Assembly (NCBI RefSeq): GCF_000006405.1
Contig: NW_003213976.1
Location: forward strand, 170,074-209,600
Reading direction: 5' to 3'
Source: Perkinsus marinus ATCC 50983
Taxonomy: Eukaryota > Perkinsozoa > Perkinsida > Perkinsidae
DNA: 39,527 nucleotides
In this document: in pieces, positions 1-9,719 of the stretch
How the letters are laid out: each line of letters begins with the position of its first letter
Numbering within the stretch: the stretch's first letter is position 1
Notes under the pieces: model-generated
The model's input: only the letters and a program-made list of their open reading frames with translations
Databases searched by the model: none
Told to the model about the DNA's origin: nothing
Program-made: the position numbers and the translations under genes

Positions 1-96
1 AGCTGTAGTGATCACGTAGCGGCAGGGTTAAGTGCTGAATTGGTTAATATTGAGTGTTCGAGGGGTCGTTGGCCCAGGTGCTCCTTTTCAGACTCA

Positions 97-843
97 ATGG
101 CCAGCTGCTGCAAAGCGTCCTCGGATCTCCTCAACTACCTGGTCCTAACTATCATCTTTATACTGGGTGGTTTGCTTGTGGCTGCCTCTGTGTACCTATT
201 CGTTACCTATGGCGGTCAACTGCTCCACGTGTGGCCCCTATGGGTCTCACTCTTCGTTGGAGTGGGACTGCTTATTGTCGGCTTCATCGGGTGCTCAGCT
301 ACATACAAATACAACCGATGTCTTTTCCTATGCTACTTAACTTCTGCCGGCTTCATCCTGGCTGTAGTCCTCATAGTCTCCATCGTAGTTACCGTCTATG
401 GTAGGGCTATCGATTCTCTCAGTAGCTCTAATAGTCAACAACTACTCGATGTGACTGGTCAGGAGGCAACTGCCTACCGCTTCGTGCGATCATTCTACCT
501 TGGTCTCTATGAGCAAGCTCAATGCAACGGTGGCTCGTGTGCATTCGAAAGTGGCACTCTGGTGTGCACCGAGATCAGTTGTACTGTGACTAAGGTTGGT
601 GATGTCTTCGCAAGCTGGCTCCGTCGCGGCACGAGAGGACTCAATGCGGATATCCTTACTAGTTGTATTCGCGAGAGCGCCCCTCATGCAAGTGCTGATG
701 CTGCGAGTGCATGGTGTGTCAGCGACACTGTCATATTTGACACTCTGGACCAATGGAGTTTGGTCACGCTCATTGCCCTTTGGGTTCTCAGTGGTCTGAT
801 ATTATTGTTGGTGATGAGCAATTCATTCCTCCTTGCAAAGTAA
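97..843 (+). CDS. Tetraspanin-like membrane protein, copy 1 (C-terminus altered)
   Basis: A four-helix membrane protein with the tetraspanin layout: three closely spaced N-terminal hydrophobic helices, a cysteine-containing extracellular loop of about 110 residues, then a fourth helix near the C-terminus. The segment after helix 2, with a GFIGCSATYKYNRCLFLCY pattern, matches the usual tetraspanin small-residue/cysteine junction. A canonical CCG motif in the large loop is not visible, so the family call rests on topology. I chose the ATG of MASCCK, which both copies share. In this copy a solo LTR enters directly after helix 4, so the last residues before the stop come from inserted DNA. The cytoplasmic tail of copy 2 (basic, beginning CCKRTRV) is lost. 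Whether this copy is expressed is unknown. Confidence 0.72.
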   Translation: MASCCKASSDLLNYLVLTIIFILGGLLVAASVYLFVTYGGQLLHVWPLWVSLFVGVGLLIVGFIGCSATYKYNRCLFLCYLTSAGFILAVVLIVSIVVTVYGRAIDSLSSSNSQQLLDVTGQEATAYRFVRSFYLGLYEQAQCNGGSCAFESGTLVCTEISCTVTKVGDVFASWLRRGTRGLNADILTSCIRESAPHASADAASAWCVSDTVIFDTLDQWSLVTLIALWVLSGLILLLVMSNSFLLAK

Positions 844-1138
844 AGGATGGTCGATCACAGCAGACCACGCCAGCTCCATTGTATAGCGGCTTCTTCTTCG
901 TCGCGCATGCGTGCTTGTGCACGCGTACTCATGCTCATCAGATCGATCTCGCTATGGCCGGATGGCCCCTTTTTACGACGATTCAAGTTCTTAGGATGAG
1001 GGTTATTAACCCTCATCCTTAAACTTAACCCTGGGTTAAGTTTATATAAGAGATCATGAGACTGAGTAGTTCTTCTTTTGAGTCCAAATGGCACTTCCGA
1101 GTAGTGTTAGTCAACGAGGGGCTCCCGCTAATCCCACA
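834..1138. mobile_element. Solo LTR-like insertion
   Basis: Comparison with copy 2 shows a clean 305-bp insert in copy 1. It starts with TG and ends with CA, and is flanked on both sides by CTCCT (829-833 and 1139-1143), a 5-bp target duplication. Those are the standard marks of an LTR. No internal retroelement region is attached, so it looks like a solo LTR left by recombination. A TATA-like TATATAAG follows a pair of palindromes in its second half. It is probably young, because the flanking duplicated DNA is still nearly identical and the target duplication is intact. Confidence 0.8.
993..1044. repeat. Paired palindromes inside the solo LTR
   Basis: The first inverted repeat is AGGATGAGGGTT (993-1004), a 3-nt centre, and its exact complement (1008-1019). 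The second follows at once: arms at 1020-1031 and 1033-1044, reading TAAACTTAACCC inward, around a single T. Both are perfect. The arms of the two are unrelated apart from a short AACCC/GGGTT core. Confidence 0.9.
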
Positions 1139-1335
1139 CTCCTGTGCTGCAAGCGTACGAGGGTCATCCGTGCCCACGCTGTTCAAGTCGAAGCTGTTCG
1201 AGGTCCTCATTCGTTCAAGGTGTGAATGTTGCATTTTCATAAGGCCCTTCCTTACTAGGTGTTTATCACTGCCGCTGCTGTTCGAGGCCTTATTGCATGA
1301 TCTGAGGGTGCTTCTGCTGAGGCACTTAGGCTTCT

Positions 1336-2330
1336 TATCGTGGTGGTTGTATATCCTCTATCCTCCAGCATATTATGATTGGCTGGCGTGAAGGTTTCTG
1401 CGTGCATACCCGAGATGTGAAGAAGGCCTTCTATAAAGTAAGACTACTTGTTCCTATCCGGGTTGTTACGAACTCGAAGGAATTTGTTACTACTCGAATG
1501 ATATTTGGCCTGGCTTGTGGGCCCTCGGGCCTGGAGCATTGTATGCAGACGATCCTTGCATTGGCCCGACTAAGTTGCCCTGCGAATTCAGTATTATGTC
1601 ATGGTTGTGAGATCTACCTTGACGACATCACGTTTTATGGAAAACATGCCGATGTTATTGAAGCTGAACGTGTGTTTAAAGAGATAGCATTGATGTTCGG
1701 TTTTCAGTTCGCTGAAGATAAATCGAATGTACTTTGTATTGATCTCCCTGCACTTGAACCTTTCAAGCATTTAGGCGTGTGGTGGCTCTTTGAAGATAGT
1801 TACTTGAAGCTTGTATGTAATCGTGAAGGCTATCTACAAAAGTTGTCTAATCTACATCCGAGTAGCAACAATTTAACTAAGAGGAAATTGTTTGCCATTG
1901 CAGGTCTTACATTGGACATGTTCTATTCCCACGCCCTCCTGGCATTCTTTGGTGATGCACTACGTATAATCGGAGGTCGCTCTCCTCTTGATTGGGACAG
2001 TACTATTTCCCTGACCGATGCAAAGAATTCTGCTGTCTCGTCATGTTGTGATCTTATAGCCGATCTACTTCAAGGAAGTTGCCATCATGATCCTGTTTAT
2101 AGTGAGGAACTACAGTTTAATATTACCTCTGATGCGAGTCAGTTTGGCTACGGATGGTCTATTACTGAGAATAACTCTCCTCAATTTGGTTATCAACGAG
2201 CGCGGTTATGGAAGAGATCTGAGCTACATTGGCATATAAATCGACGAGAACTATATGCCCTTTGTGACAGTGCTACCTTTATGCTGGATATTGTAACGGC
2301 CGCGGCAGCGAGGAGGAAGAAGAAGAGGAG
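1336..2330 (+). mobile_element. Retroelement fossil: reverse transcriptase-RNase H
   Basis: The translated segment carries reverse transcriptase landmarks: a DVKKAFYKV catalytic block, an FGLACGPSG block and a YLDD active-site box. An RNase H-like region follows with a TSDAS start and an NRRELYAL block. This order (RT then RNase H) fits LTR-type or DIRS-type retrotransposons; I cannot place it in a family with confidence. No flanking LTR pair, gag or integrase is recognisable, so it is an incomplete, broken copy. It starts where the duplication unit ends, so it inserted at or helped form that breakpoint. It is unrelated, as far as I can see, to the solo LTR at 834-1138. Confidence 0.8.
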
Positions 2331-3344
2331 GTGGACCTGTTCGCCCTACAGGCAGCGGTCCAAGCGGTGGTCTCTCGACAGGCCTCTATGAGGGTTACTA
2401 ACGATGTTGGTATCGGCTACTACACCTTCATGAACGAGGGTCTGTCAGTCCAAGGTATGGTCAAGTACATGGCCCTCACCAAAGGCGGTCGCTTTCTCTC
2501 TTGGATAGCTGCTATCGCGTATGCAGTGGGTCGTTGGGTACTCTGGCCGCTGTGGGGTCGTAAACATATCACCCCTTCAGTAGAGGGGCGCCCTGGTTCG
2601 GTGAGAGTGAGGGAGTTCAACTCTCGAGAGGCTCTGAGACGCTGGGTCCACTCCGAGAAGAGGCACGGGTTCCGGTCCCCTTTGGGAATGGATATCGTAC
2701 AGCTCGATGAGAGTCTCGATGGTTGTGGACCAGCGCGGACTTTCGTTCGAGTCTTCGTCACACATGCCTCTTCTGATGGCTTCAGTGTGGTCCCTCTGCT
2801 CAGTGACCTCAACGAGGCTTATGCGGCGGTGAGAAGAGGCTCTCATAGGGGCCCGCGGAATCGCCTACTACCACCCCTACGGGTTTCAGGAGCTCAGGTC
2901 CAAAGCGGACGGCTGAGGCGAACTCTAATGGACAGAGCACGAGATCTTCATGGTGACACCCTGTACCCTTGCTATACCGTAGACCACACTACGGTGCCTC
3001 AGCAAGGGTTTGGTCACTGTGTGAAGCTTCTACCTTCTATTCATCTGGTACTCCACAGTGTTGGTCGTAGACTAGGAGCCCCTCTGGACGTGGTACTCCT
3101 GGCGGCTATTGTCCTGGCGTCTGTGAGGGAGAGGGGATGGCGCAGAGTAGCCAAGGCGACTCTTGTGGTACCTCTGAGGGATGGACCCACTGAACACCAG
3201 CTGGTGGGCCTATTCGCTGATCTTAGGAATATCGACATACCATTGGAGGACGTCCCCGAAGACAACGGGCAACCCTGTGCGACCAGCGTCCTCAATTTGG
3301 TACGGCTGTTAGCATTGGTTTGGAGCTTTAATGTGCATCCTTAG
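2331..3344 (+). CDS. Unrecognised open frame next to the retroelement
   Basis: An open frame of 337 residues that I do not recognise. It overlaps the end of the RT-RNase H segment in another frame. It has one clear hydrophobic stretch near residues 54-75, rich in tryptophan, a second near residues 250-265, and many basic residues between. It could be a further part of the retroelement, a separate degraded gene, or chance. Its position between two copies of a duplication and beside a fossil element favours an element origin. Confidence 0.35.
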   Translation: MDLFALQAAVQAVVSRQASMRVTNDVGIGYYTFMNEGLSVQGMVKYMALTKGGRFLSWIAAIAYAVGRWVLWPLWGRKHITPSVEGRPGSVRVREFNSREALRRWVHSEKRHGFRSPLGMDIVQLDESLDGCGPARTFVRVFVTHASSDGFSVVPLLSDLNEAYAAVRRGSHRGPRNRLLPPLRVSGAQVQSGRLRRTLMDRARDLHGDTLYPCYTVDHTTVPQQGFGHCVKLLPSIHLVLHSVGRRLGAPLDVVLLAAIVLASVRERGWRRVAKATLVVPLRDGPTEHQLVGLFADLRNIDIPLEDVPEDNGQPCATSVLNLVRLLALVWSFNVHP

Positions 3345-4436
3345 GTCCTAACATTACGGCACATTATCAAGTTCCGTCGATGGACCATCCCGACTCCTCT
3401 GAGTAGCTGTGAGCGGCTCCTGGTGAACCTCCTACCGGCACAGTTCCCTTCGGAGACGGACACCTCTGGACGGTTCGAGCAGAACTTGAATATCATACCG
3501 CTCCCTCAAGGGAGTTCTGTTTCTGCAACGAGGGCGATGGATATTGCTTGCGACCAGACAAGTCGATATTCCTGGGCTCTGAGATTCAAGTGCCGTCAGC
3601 CCGACTACACTCGAGAGGACCTCGCCAGCTGGCTGAGGCACTTCCAAGACGCCTTGAGGGACATGGTCGTCGACCCTATGCGCCCACTATACCATTAGCC
3701 CTGATTACTTCAAGGGTAGGGATTACTGTTTGATGATACCAGTCTCCTATTTGAAGCTGCGCCCTTCGTTTCCATCTGCGTGCTCTCTACTGTATCGTGT
3801 TGTCACTGTAACGATTTTATGGTATCAGCCCTCATACCTTGGCCACAATGGCGAGGTCACGTCACTACTGCTCCCAGTTGACGGGGAAGCGATGCAAGCA
3901 AACGAGCTACGTAGACTGAGGGATGTGAACGCCGTAGAAGACGAAGGCTCTTCATCCCTATCCTGGGGGAGCGAGTGGGTCAAGGAAACAACACTCTGGG
4001 GAGATAGAGTCCACCAGGCTCAGAGAACCTAGCATGGCGACGTCGATGCATTGCTCCTGATTATGTGACTTCGATGAGCTGCCGCCGCTGCATGCTTCAG
4101 CTATTTGTGATGCTGACGTGTCAGCGTTCCGCTGTACGCGGTTTGGGTCTCCTGGCATCCTCGAGCTGACGGGTCTTCTCATCATCCTGGTGGCGCCGAC
4201 TTCTCTGACTACTGTTTTCATGGAGATGATTTAATGGAGAGCGCACATGGTCCGAAGTATCGGTCACAGCGAAGGTTCTTCCGTTACTCATAGGTTTTCA
4301 AAGACTGCAACCATGTGAATGTGTCTAGCGTAACTCATCACCGATATCTCTCAGGAAAACACTGAAAATTATTCTTGTGTTATTCATCTCCAATAGAATC
4401 GGTTAAACCAACGTAGTAGTAGTACAGCCGGCATAA
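3345..4436. other. Stretch without a supported gene
   Basis: Only short open frames occur here, none with a recognisable motif. It separates the retroelement region from copy B of the duplication. It may hold further decayed element sequence. Confidence 0.5.
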
Positions 4437-5460
4437 AGCTGTAGTGATCACGTAGCGGCAGGGTTAAGTGCCGAGTTGGTTAATATTGAGTGTTCGAGGG
4501 ATCGTTGGCCAGGTGCTCCTTTTCAGATTCAATGGCCAGCTGCTGCAAAGCGTCCTCGGATCTCCTCAACTACCTGGTCTTAACTATCATCTTTATACTG
4601 GGTGGTTCGCTTGTGGCTGCCTCTGTGTACCTATTCGTTACCTATGATGGTCAACTGCTCCACGTGTGGACCCTATGGGTCTCACTCTTCGTTGGAGTAG
4701 GGCTGCTCATTGTCGGCTTCATCGGGTGCTCAGCTACATACAAATACAACCGATGTCTTTTCCTATGCTACTTAACTTCTGCCGGCTTCATCCTGGCTGT
4801 AGTCCTCATAGTGTCCATCGTGGTTACCGTCTATAGTAGGGCTATCGATTCTCTCAGTAGCTCTAATAGTCAACAACTACTCGATGTGACTGGTCAGGAG
4901 GCAACTGCCTACCGCTTCGTACGATCATTCTACCTTGGTCTCTATGAGCGAGCTCAATGCAACGGTGGCTCGTGTGCATTCGAAAGTGGCACTCTGGTGT
5001 GCACCGAGATCAGTTGTACTGTGACTAAGGTTGGTGATGTCTTCGCAAGCTGGCTCCGTCGCGGCACGAGAGGACTCAATGCGGATATCCTTACTAGTTG
5101 TATTCGCGAGAGCGCCCCTCATGCAAGTGCTGATGCTGCGAGTGCATGGTGTGTCAGCGACACTGTCATATTTGACACTCTGGACCAATGGAGTTTGGTC
5201 ACGCTCATTGCCCTTTGGGTTCTCAGTGGTCTGATATTATTGTTGGTGATGAGCAATTCATTCCTCCTGTGCTGCAAGCGTACGAGGGTCATCCGTGCCC
5301 ACGCTGTTCAAGTCGAAGCTGTTCGAGGTCCTCATTCGTTCAAGGTGTGAATGTTGTTGCATTTTCATAAGGCCCTTCCTTACTAGGTGTTTATCACTGC
5401 CGCTGCTGTTCGAGGCCTTATTGCATGATCTGAGGGTGCTTCTGCTGAGGCACTTAGGTT
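4437..5460. repeat. Segmental duplication, copy B
   Basis: Near-identical to the window start, but without the 305-bp insert. It therefore preserves the pre-insertion arrangement of the tetraspanin-like gene. Similarity ends near 5458, where unique sequence begins. Confidence 0.93.
4532..5350 (+). CDS. Tetraspanin-like membrane protein, copy 2 (intact)
   Basis: 272 residues from the MASCCK start, with four hydrophobic helices near residues 13-35, 47-68, 78-103 and 220-245. A cysteine-bearing loop of about 110 residues lies between helices 3 and 4. The tail is short and basic, begins with two cysteines (possible palmitoylation) and ends in HSFKV. The layout is that of tetraspanins, which organise membrane protein clusters. 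The usual CCG signature in the large loop is not evident, so a divergent or lineage-specific tetraspanin is the best call. No intron is needed. The upstream region is shared with copy 1, so both copies may use the same promoter type. Confidence 0.75.
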   Translation: MASCCKASSDLLNYLVLTIIFILGGSLVAASVYLFVTYDGQLLHVWTLWVSLFVGVGLLIVGFIGCSATYKYNRCLFLCYLTSAGFILAVVLIVSIVVTVYSRAIDSLSSSNSQQLLDVTGQEATAYRFVRSFYLGLYERAQCNGGSCAFESGTLVCTEISCTVTKVGDVFASWLRRGTRGLNADILTSCIRESAPHASADAASAWCVSDTVIFDTLDQWSLVTLIALWVLSGLILLLVMSNSFLLCCKRTRVIRAHAVQVEAVRGPHSFKV

Positions 5461-5917
5461 TCAGCCTGTGCGCTGACCCAAGCTCTCTGTCGTGTTCCAG
5501 TGTGGTGGAAGAATGAAAAAGAGGAGAACCTCATCTCGCTGCAACCTCTGGGACGAGTAGTAGTATTTGAACTGATCAGTAGAAGTGGTCGGAGCCGCAG
5601 AAATGTAACTCCCCTTCTAGCTTTCGGTGAGTCAGTGATTGTTGAGGGAGTTGTAGTGCGACTGCGATAGAAGGACCTGACGATATGTTCAGCGAAGACA
5701 AGTTATAAGAATAGCTAACTGGAAGTGATCTATCAACATAATGTGTATGCAGATACATTGCTGCGCCGAAACCTGACCGTTTTACTCTATTTACTCGAGT
5801 CTTGCACGCATGCACAACTACTTGTATTCGACTTTTTCGCACTGTGCTCTTGCGTGCGAAAAGTTCACAAACCGCTCGGATGGTTCCTGAAGCAGTTGTT
5901 ACGGTGAAAACCCTTGA
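5351..5917. other. Intergenic region
   Basis: Contains the 3' part of duplication copy B, then about 450 bp of unique sequence. I see no gene or repeat in it. Confidence 0.6.
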
Positions 5918-6742
5918 ATGGCATCCCAAGTCGTCGCTTACCTCTTATCGCGATGGGCATTCATCAGCGTTCACTTCGTTTACCTTTATTGGTTGAATTT
6001 TATCTTCAACGACCCATTTGGTATCGGAGGGAACACTATGGATGCGAGGGCAGTCCTACCGTATGAGGAATGTACACATTTTGATCGGAAGGCTTTCGTC
6101 TCGAACATCGGATCATTTCTGATATTCTCCGCTCCCCATTCTCTGCTCGCAAGAACTGCAGTGAAGAGATTCCTAGGCTTGGAGAACAAGGCTTACGAGC
6201 GGCCTGTGTTCGCTTTCATGAGCCCGATAACGTGGTTCCTCAGCATCTACGGTTGGACGCCTATTACCGACTGTACTCGATTCGATATCACACAAGTTGG
6301 TCTCATCCAATGTCTCGTGTCTGGTGGGATATTTATTCTGGCCAACCTATACCTACTTGGTCTTTTCTACGTCCTCCCGGATCATGTCTTCGGGACAAGC
6401 CGCTACAAATACCATGAAGGTGAGGAACAGCCGCATGAGCTGTTCACCGCATTCCCCTACAATCTGGTCCGCCATCCAGCGGCTTCGTCCTTCCTATGGA
6501 TGTACTGGGTGCTCCCGGCATACACTCCGAGCCATCTCCAACTAGCCGCTCTCTGGACGATCTATATCATCCCGGCGACGCTGTTGTTTGAGGAGGGCGG
6601 TCTCAGAGGACCAGCTGGGGAGTTCGGTAAGGCATATGAAGATTACGCCAGTAAAGTGAATGCCTTTACCCCCAGCAAGCACGCTATTGCAAGCGCTCTC
6701 GGTTGTCCTGTGGGAGCTAGAACCAACCGCAAGAGTGCGTAG
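5918..6742 (+). CDS. NnrU/MddA/nurim-type integral membrane protein
   Basis: A single-exon 274-residue polytopic membrane protein. Its C-terminal half has the signature of the isoprenylcysteine methyltransferase-like fold: VRHPAAS at residues 184-190, two acidic residues (EE, 225-226) after a hydrophobic helix, then FGKAYEDYASKV (236-247). A second hallmark is the HSLLAR block at 74-79, followed by a basic segment and an ERPVFAF helix start, as in methanethiol S-methyltransferase (MddA), NnrU and nurim. In the methyltransferase members the RHP and Glu residues help bind S-adenosylmethionine, so small-molecule methylation at a membrane is plausible; the substrate cannot be inferred. The first ATG begins a hydrophobic helix, so the start is reasonable. 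Confidence 0.8.
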   Translation: MASQVVAYLLSRWAFISVHFVYLYWLNFIFNDPFGIGGNTMDARAVLPYEECTHFDRKAFVSNIGSFLIFSAPHSLLARTAVKRFLGLENKAYERPVFAFMSPITWFLSIYGWTPITDCTRFDITQVGLIQCLVSGGIFILANLYLLGLFYVLPDHVFGTSRYKYHEGEEQPHELFTAFPYNLVRHPAASSFLWMYWVLPAYTPSHLQLAALWTIYIIPATLLFEEGGLRGPAGEFGKAYEDYASKVNAFTPSKHAIASALGCPVGARTNRKSA

Positions 6743-7381
6743 AGTTATTTCTAGAGGGGGTATCTCTGTCGAGTATGTCTATCGTCGTCTACTAGTTGCC
6801 TGCTGGCGTTCTGGACTTCACACTTCGAAGTCGCTCAGTAGTGCACGTTCTGTTATAGTCATTTGCTCCTGATTCCGTCGTCCTGAATCTCGGAAAGGTC
6901 TCGCTGCCGTGGTGAACGAGCTCCTCTCGTTTGTTCGGCTGCTTAGATGGTGGCCTCACAGCGTTCGCTCGATCAGGCTATATGCGTGCCACATGGGAGC
7001 CTCGCGCATTTCCCATTGTTCTTTCCCGTCGAACTACTTGTAGATTTATATAGATATCAGATATTCTTAATCTCACTATATGAATAACCCTCGAATCTCC
7101 TAATGATCCTGAGTCGTCATGGACAGGGCCTAAATGGCCCCCGAGACGATACAGGAGCTTCTCTGTAACCCCTGTTGTGTTAATAGTGCTGGGATGTCTT
7201 CTCGTACTAATAATTTCACTATACCAAATTATCATAATCCGTCCTATTCGGCGAAATACGTCCGAGCGCCGTGTCTTCTCGCGAGATGTGGGCTTGTCGC
7301 TACTAGGCTACAAGCCGTACCACTTCCCTAGCCTCTCAACCGCATCAATCACTCTAGCGTATCGTCGTACATCAACGTGAT
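6743..7381. other. Stretch without a supported gene
   Basis: An open frame at 7177-7380 (+) encodes a short hydrophobic peptide beginning MLIVLGCLLVLIISLYQII, but nothing else supports it as a gene. No repeats or RNA genes seen. Confidence 0.5.
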
Positions 7382-8111
7382 ATGGCCATCGCTCAAGAAG
7401 GTAAACGTTCACCGTACGTAGTAGGTGAATCCATATTCGAGCGCGTATAAGGAATCATGTAAGAGTGCCAATGACCAAGGTATCGGTTAACATATGGTCA
7501 CTTTTGGAGGGAAGGTATCATACTGAACGCGTGAACAGGAAACTTCGTGGCGAGCGAGAAATTCTGAAACGTCGGACGATGTGTTTCTTGCTTGAGTTAG
7601 TCAGCAGCAGTGGTATTGGATTTGTAATGGGTGGCAGGCGCCTTCTCCACGGCAATTACTTCACACGTTACCTTTTCGGCTCACTCGCTGTTATCTGGAT
7701 TGCCGAATATGCTGCTGCCTGTCAATACGGTGTATTCAATGGATCGACGAGGACCTATTTCGTATCTTGCTTGCTCAACCTCTAGATACCACGCCATCGT
7801 AATCCCAACTGGATGTGGTCTTGGTGGCTCGAGAAGCAGAACCAGATAAAAAATGTGAGCTTTTCATCTCCGTCGTCCAGCTCCTCCAACTCCTCCTTCT
7901 CCCCTTCAGGGTGAGATACCAGCCAACACCCCAGGTTATGCTATGGTCAAGTGGAACAATGAGGCCGAACAGAGATGGCTCAAGACGCTCAATGTTGAGG
8001 CTATGAACGAGGAGTAAGGCTGTCGGACCTTGTCCGTGGCACTCACTATTCAATCTCAGATTCGCCCGCCGTCGGGAAGCTTATTACAAGGGTCATCACG
8101 GTGGTCACTAA
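7382..8111 (+). CDS. Small multi-exon membrane protein, unknown function
   Basis: I do not recognise this protein. Exons join in frame: a short start exon (MAIAQE), a main exon from about 7462 with a basic helix (NRKLRGEREILKRR) and two hydrophobic segments rich in glycine and aromatics, a tryptophan-rich segment (NPNWMWSWWLEKQNQIKN) ending at a GTGAGC donor, an exon starting GEIPANTPGYAMVKW, and a last exon ending KGHHGGH. A small protein of about 170 residues with two helices and a charged C-terminus could be an organelle membrane subunit, but that is only an impression. The junction near 7761-7785 needs either a very short intron (24 nt) or a different splice choice, so the middle is uncertain. 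Confidence 0.5.
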
Positions 8112-9719
8112 TATGCCCATACTCACTTGTTATTACATCCGTACGCTAGGGCGTCGGAATACGAAAGGTCGATCAGCGTTGTGATATGGAAGGACACTTT
8201 TGTGAAGCTTGTGTTGCGCTGTGCATAGTCTAGAGACAAGGGTGATAAGTTTTAGTCTCCATTGGCAATGATGACCAAACGTTCCTTTTTTTCTGAAGTA
8301 GTCTGTCAGCTCGTTGCTGGCCAATGCTGCTCGGGCTCACTACTAATGACTTTAGTACTCACTGAGCTACTACTGGGGCGGGGCGGAGATCAAATTATGC
8401 ATGATTGAGAATTCACTGTTCAGACTGCCCTCCTGTGTTGAAATCATTGATGACGGGAATGTCTCCTAGGCATCCTGAGGTTGGATCGTACGTTTTAATT
8501 CGTCAACATGTGGTAGCCGAGTAGCTCAGCCGTAGTTCTTGCTAGTGATTTTGAAGAACAATCCGGCAGTCCATAGGCGATACTCTGATGTCTCTGATGG
8601 AGAGACAAAGACGGTGGTGGAGGGGCAGGCTCGTGATGAGCGTTGGAATGTGTTGGTTATAAGGTTGCTGTGGAATTGAGAGTTAGCATGGCAACCTGTG
8701 GTGGTGAATTTCGAAAGCACTCGATGGGAATTACAAGGGGTTACGAACCGTTTTCATAAGAGCTTCCACGGCTCATCATCGTCATCATCATCACGGGTGG
8801 ACCGTCACTATGTGCCCTTGTGTAGGGTATCGGTCGGGCCGAAGCTCGTCATGCATCGATATCGATCTTTTGCTTGAGTGAGTCTGTCGTTATGATGAGA
8901 GGCTGCTCTTTGAAGGACACAGAGATTGAAACCAGGGGCAGGGGTCTGGGAGGGGGTTCCCTCCGGATAGGCTTCCTCTCATCACTGATTATCCTCATAA
9001 ATCTCTCGACTTTCCATCAAGCGCTATCGAAATTACTGTAGGTTTTTTGCCTTCGAAACCAGGTCATCAGTCTGAGTCGCGCTTCCTCGCCAACCACATG
9101 GCTTTCTGCGATCCTGTAAGTGCAGACATTACTATATGAAGGTGGTCCTCTACCAAACACTACACTAGGGGCACATGGGCAAACAATACAAATTCTTGTT
9201 GTTGTTCCTTTTTGGTTTCTAGTAATAGCATTTGTCGTGTTGTGTTGGTTTAAGACCCTTACCAATGAGGTCACTTTTACAATGCCCTATGGTATCACGA
9301 TAAAGCAGTTTGTAGTGAGCACGTCGATGGCGTTCAGTAGTCTTCTTATGGGTAGTAAAAGTACCTCTAAAAACGCCGACCTTCAGCGTGTGATCAGGCT
9401 CGATAGTAGTACACGCGATCATGCAACCATCGCTGCAGCAACCAGACTTTACTGATGAAGTCGAGGCGCGGCAGAGGGCGATCCGAAGCGTAGGGGATGA
9501 CCGGTCCTGTGGAGGTAGCAATGGGTACTTCGACAGGTTCAAGAAGAGGAGCTATTACGGTCACAAGGCGGGGCCTCGGGTCGACCGCGGCGGCGGCCTG
9601 TGGGGGAAGAGGAATAGTGTATCATCATTGATGAATGTAATTGCCATGATGTTTCTGAGGACGGAAAGTGTTGATTTGATCAGTTTGATGCGGAAGTGTT
9701 GGAGGTGGTTGAAGTCACT
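8112..9719. other. Long region without a confirmed gene
   Basis: About 1.6 kb with weak coding signal only. An open frame at 9120-9455 (+) has one hydrophobic helix (LVVVPFWFLVIAFVVLCWF). Another from 9421 reads MQPSLQQPDFTDEVEARQRA and then a glycine/arginine-rich stretch. They overlap in different frames and could be exons of one small gene, but I cannot close a splice model. A short TCA/TCG-rich microsatellite lies near 8775-8800. Confidence 0.45.

Larger units (their letters stand above)
1..1333. repeat. Segmental duplication, copy A
   Basis: This stretch repeats nearly base for base at 4437-5460, with an offset of 4436 at the left edge. It carries the tetraspanin-like gene and its 3' flank. 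The two copies differ only at scattered positions, apart from a 305-bp insert found only here. Similarity begins at the first base of the window, so copy A probably extends further left. It ends near 1330, where retroelement sequence takes over. The low divergence suggests a recent event, or gene conversion between the copies. Confidence 0.93.
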
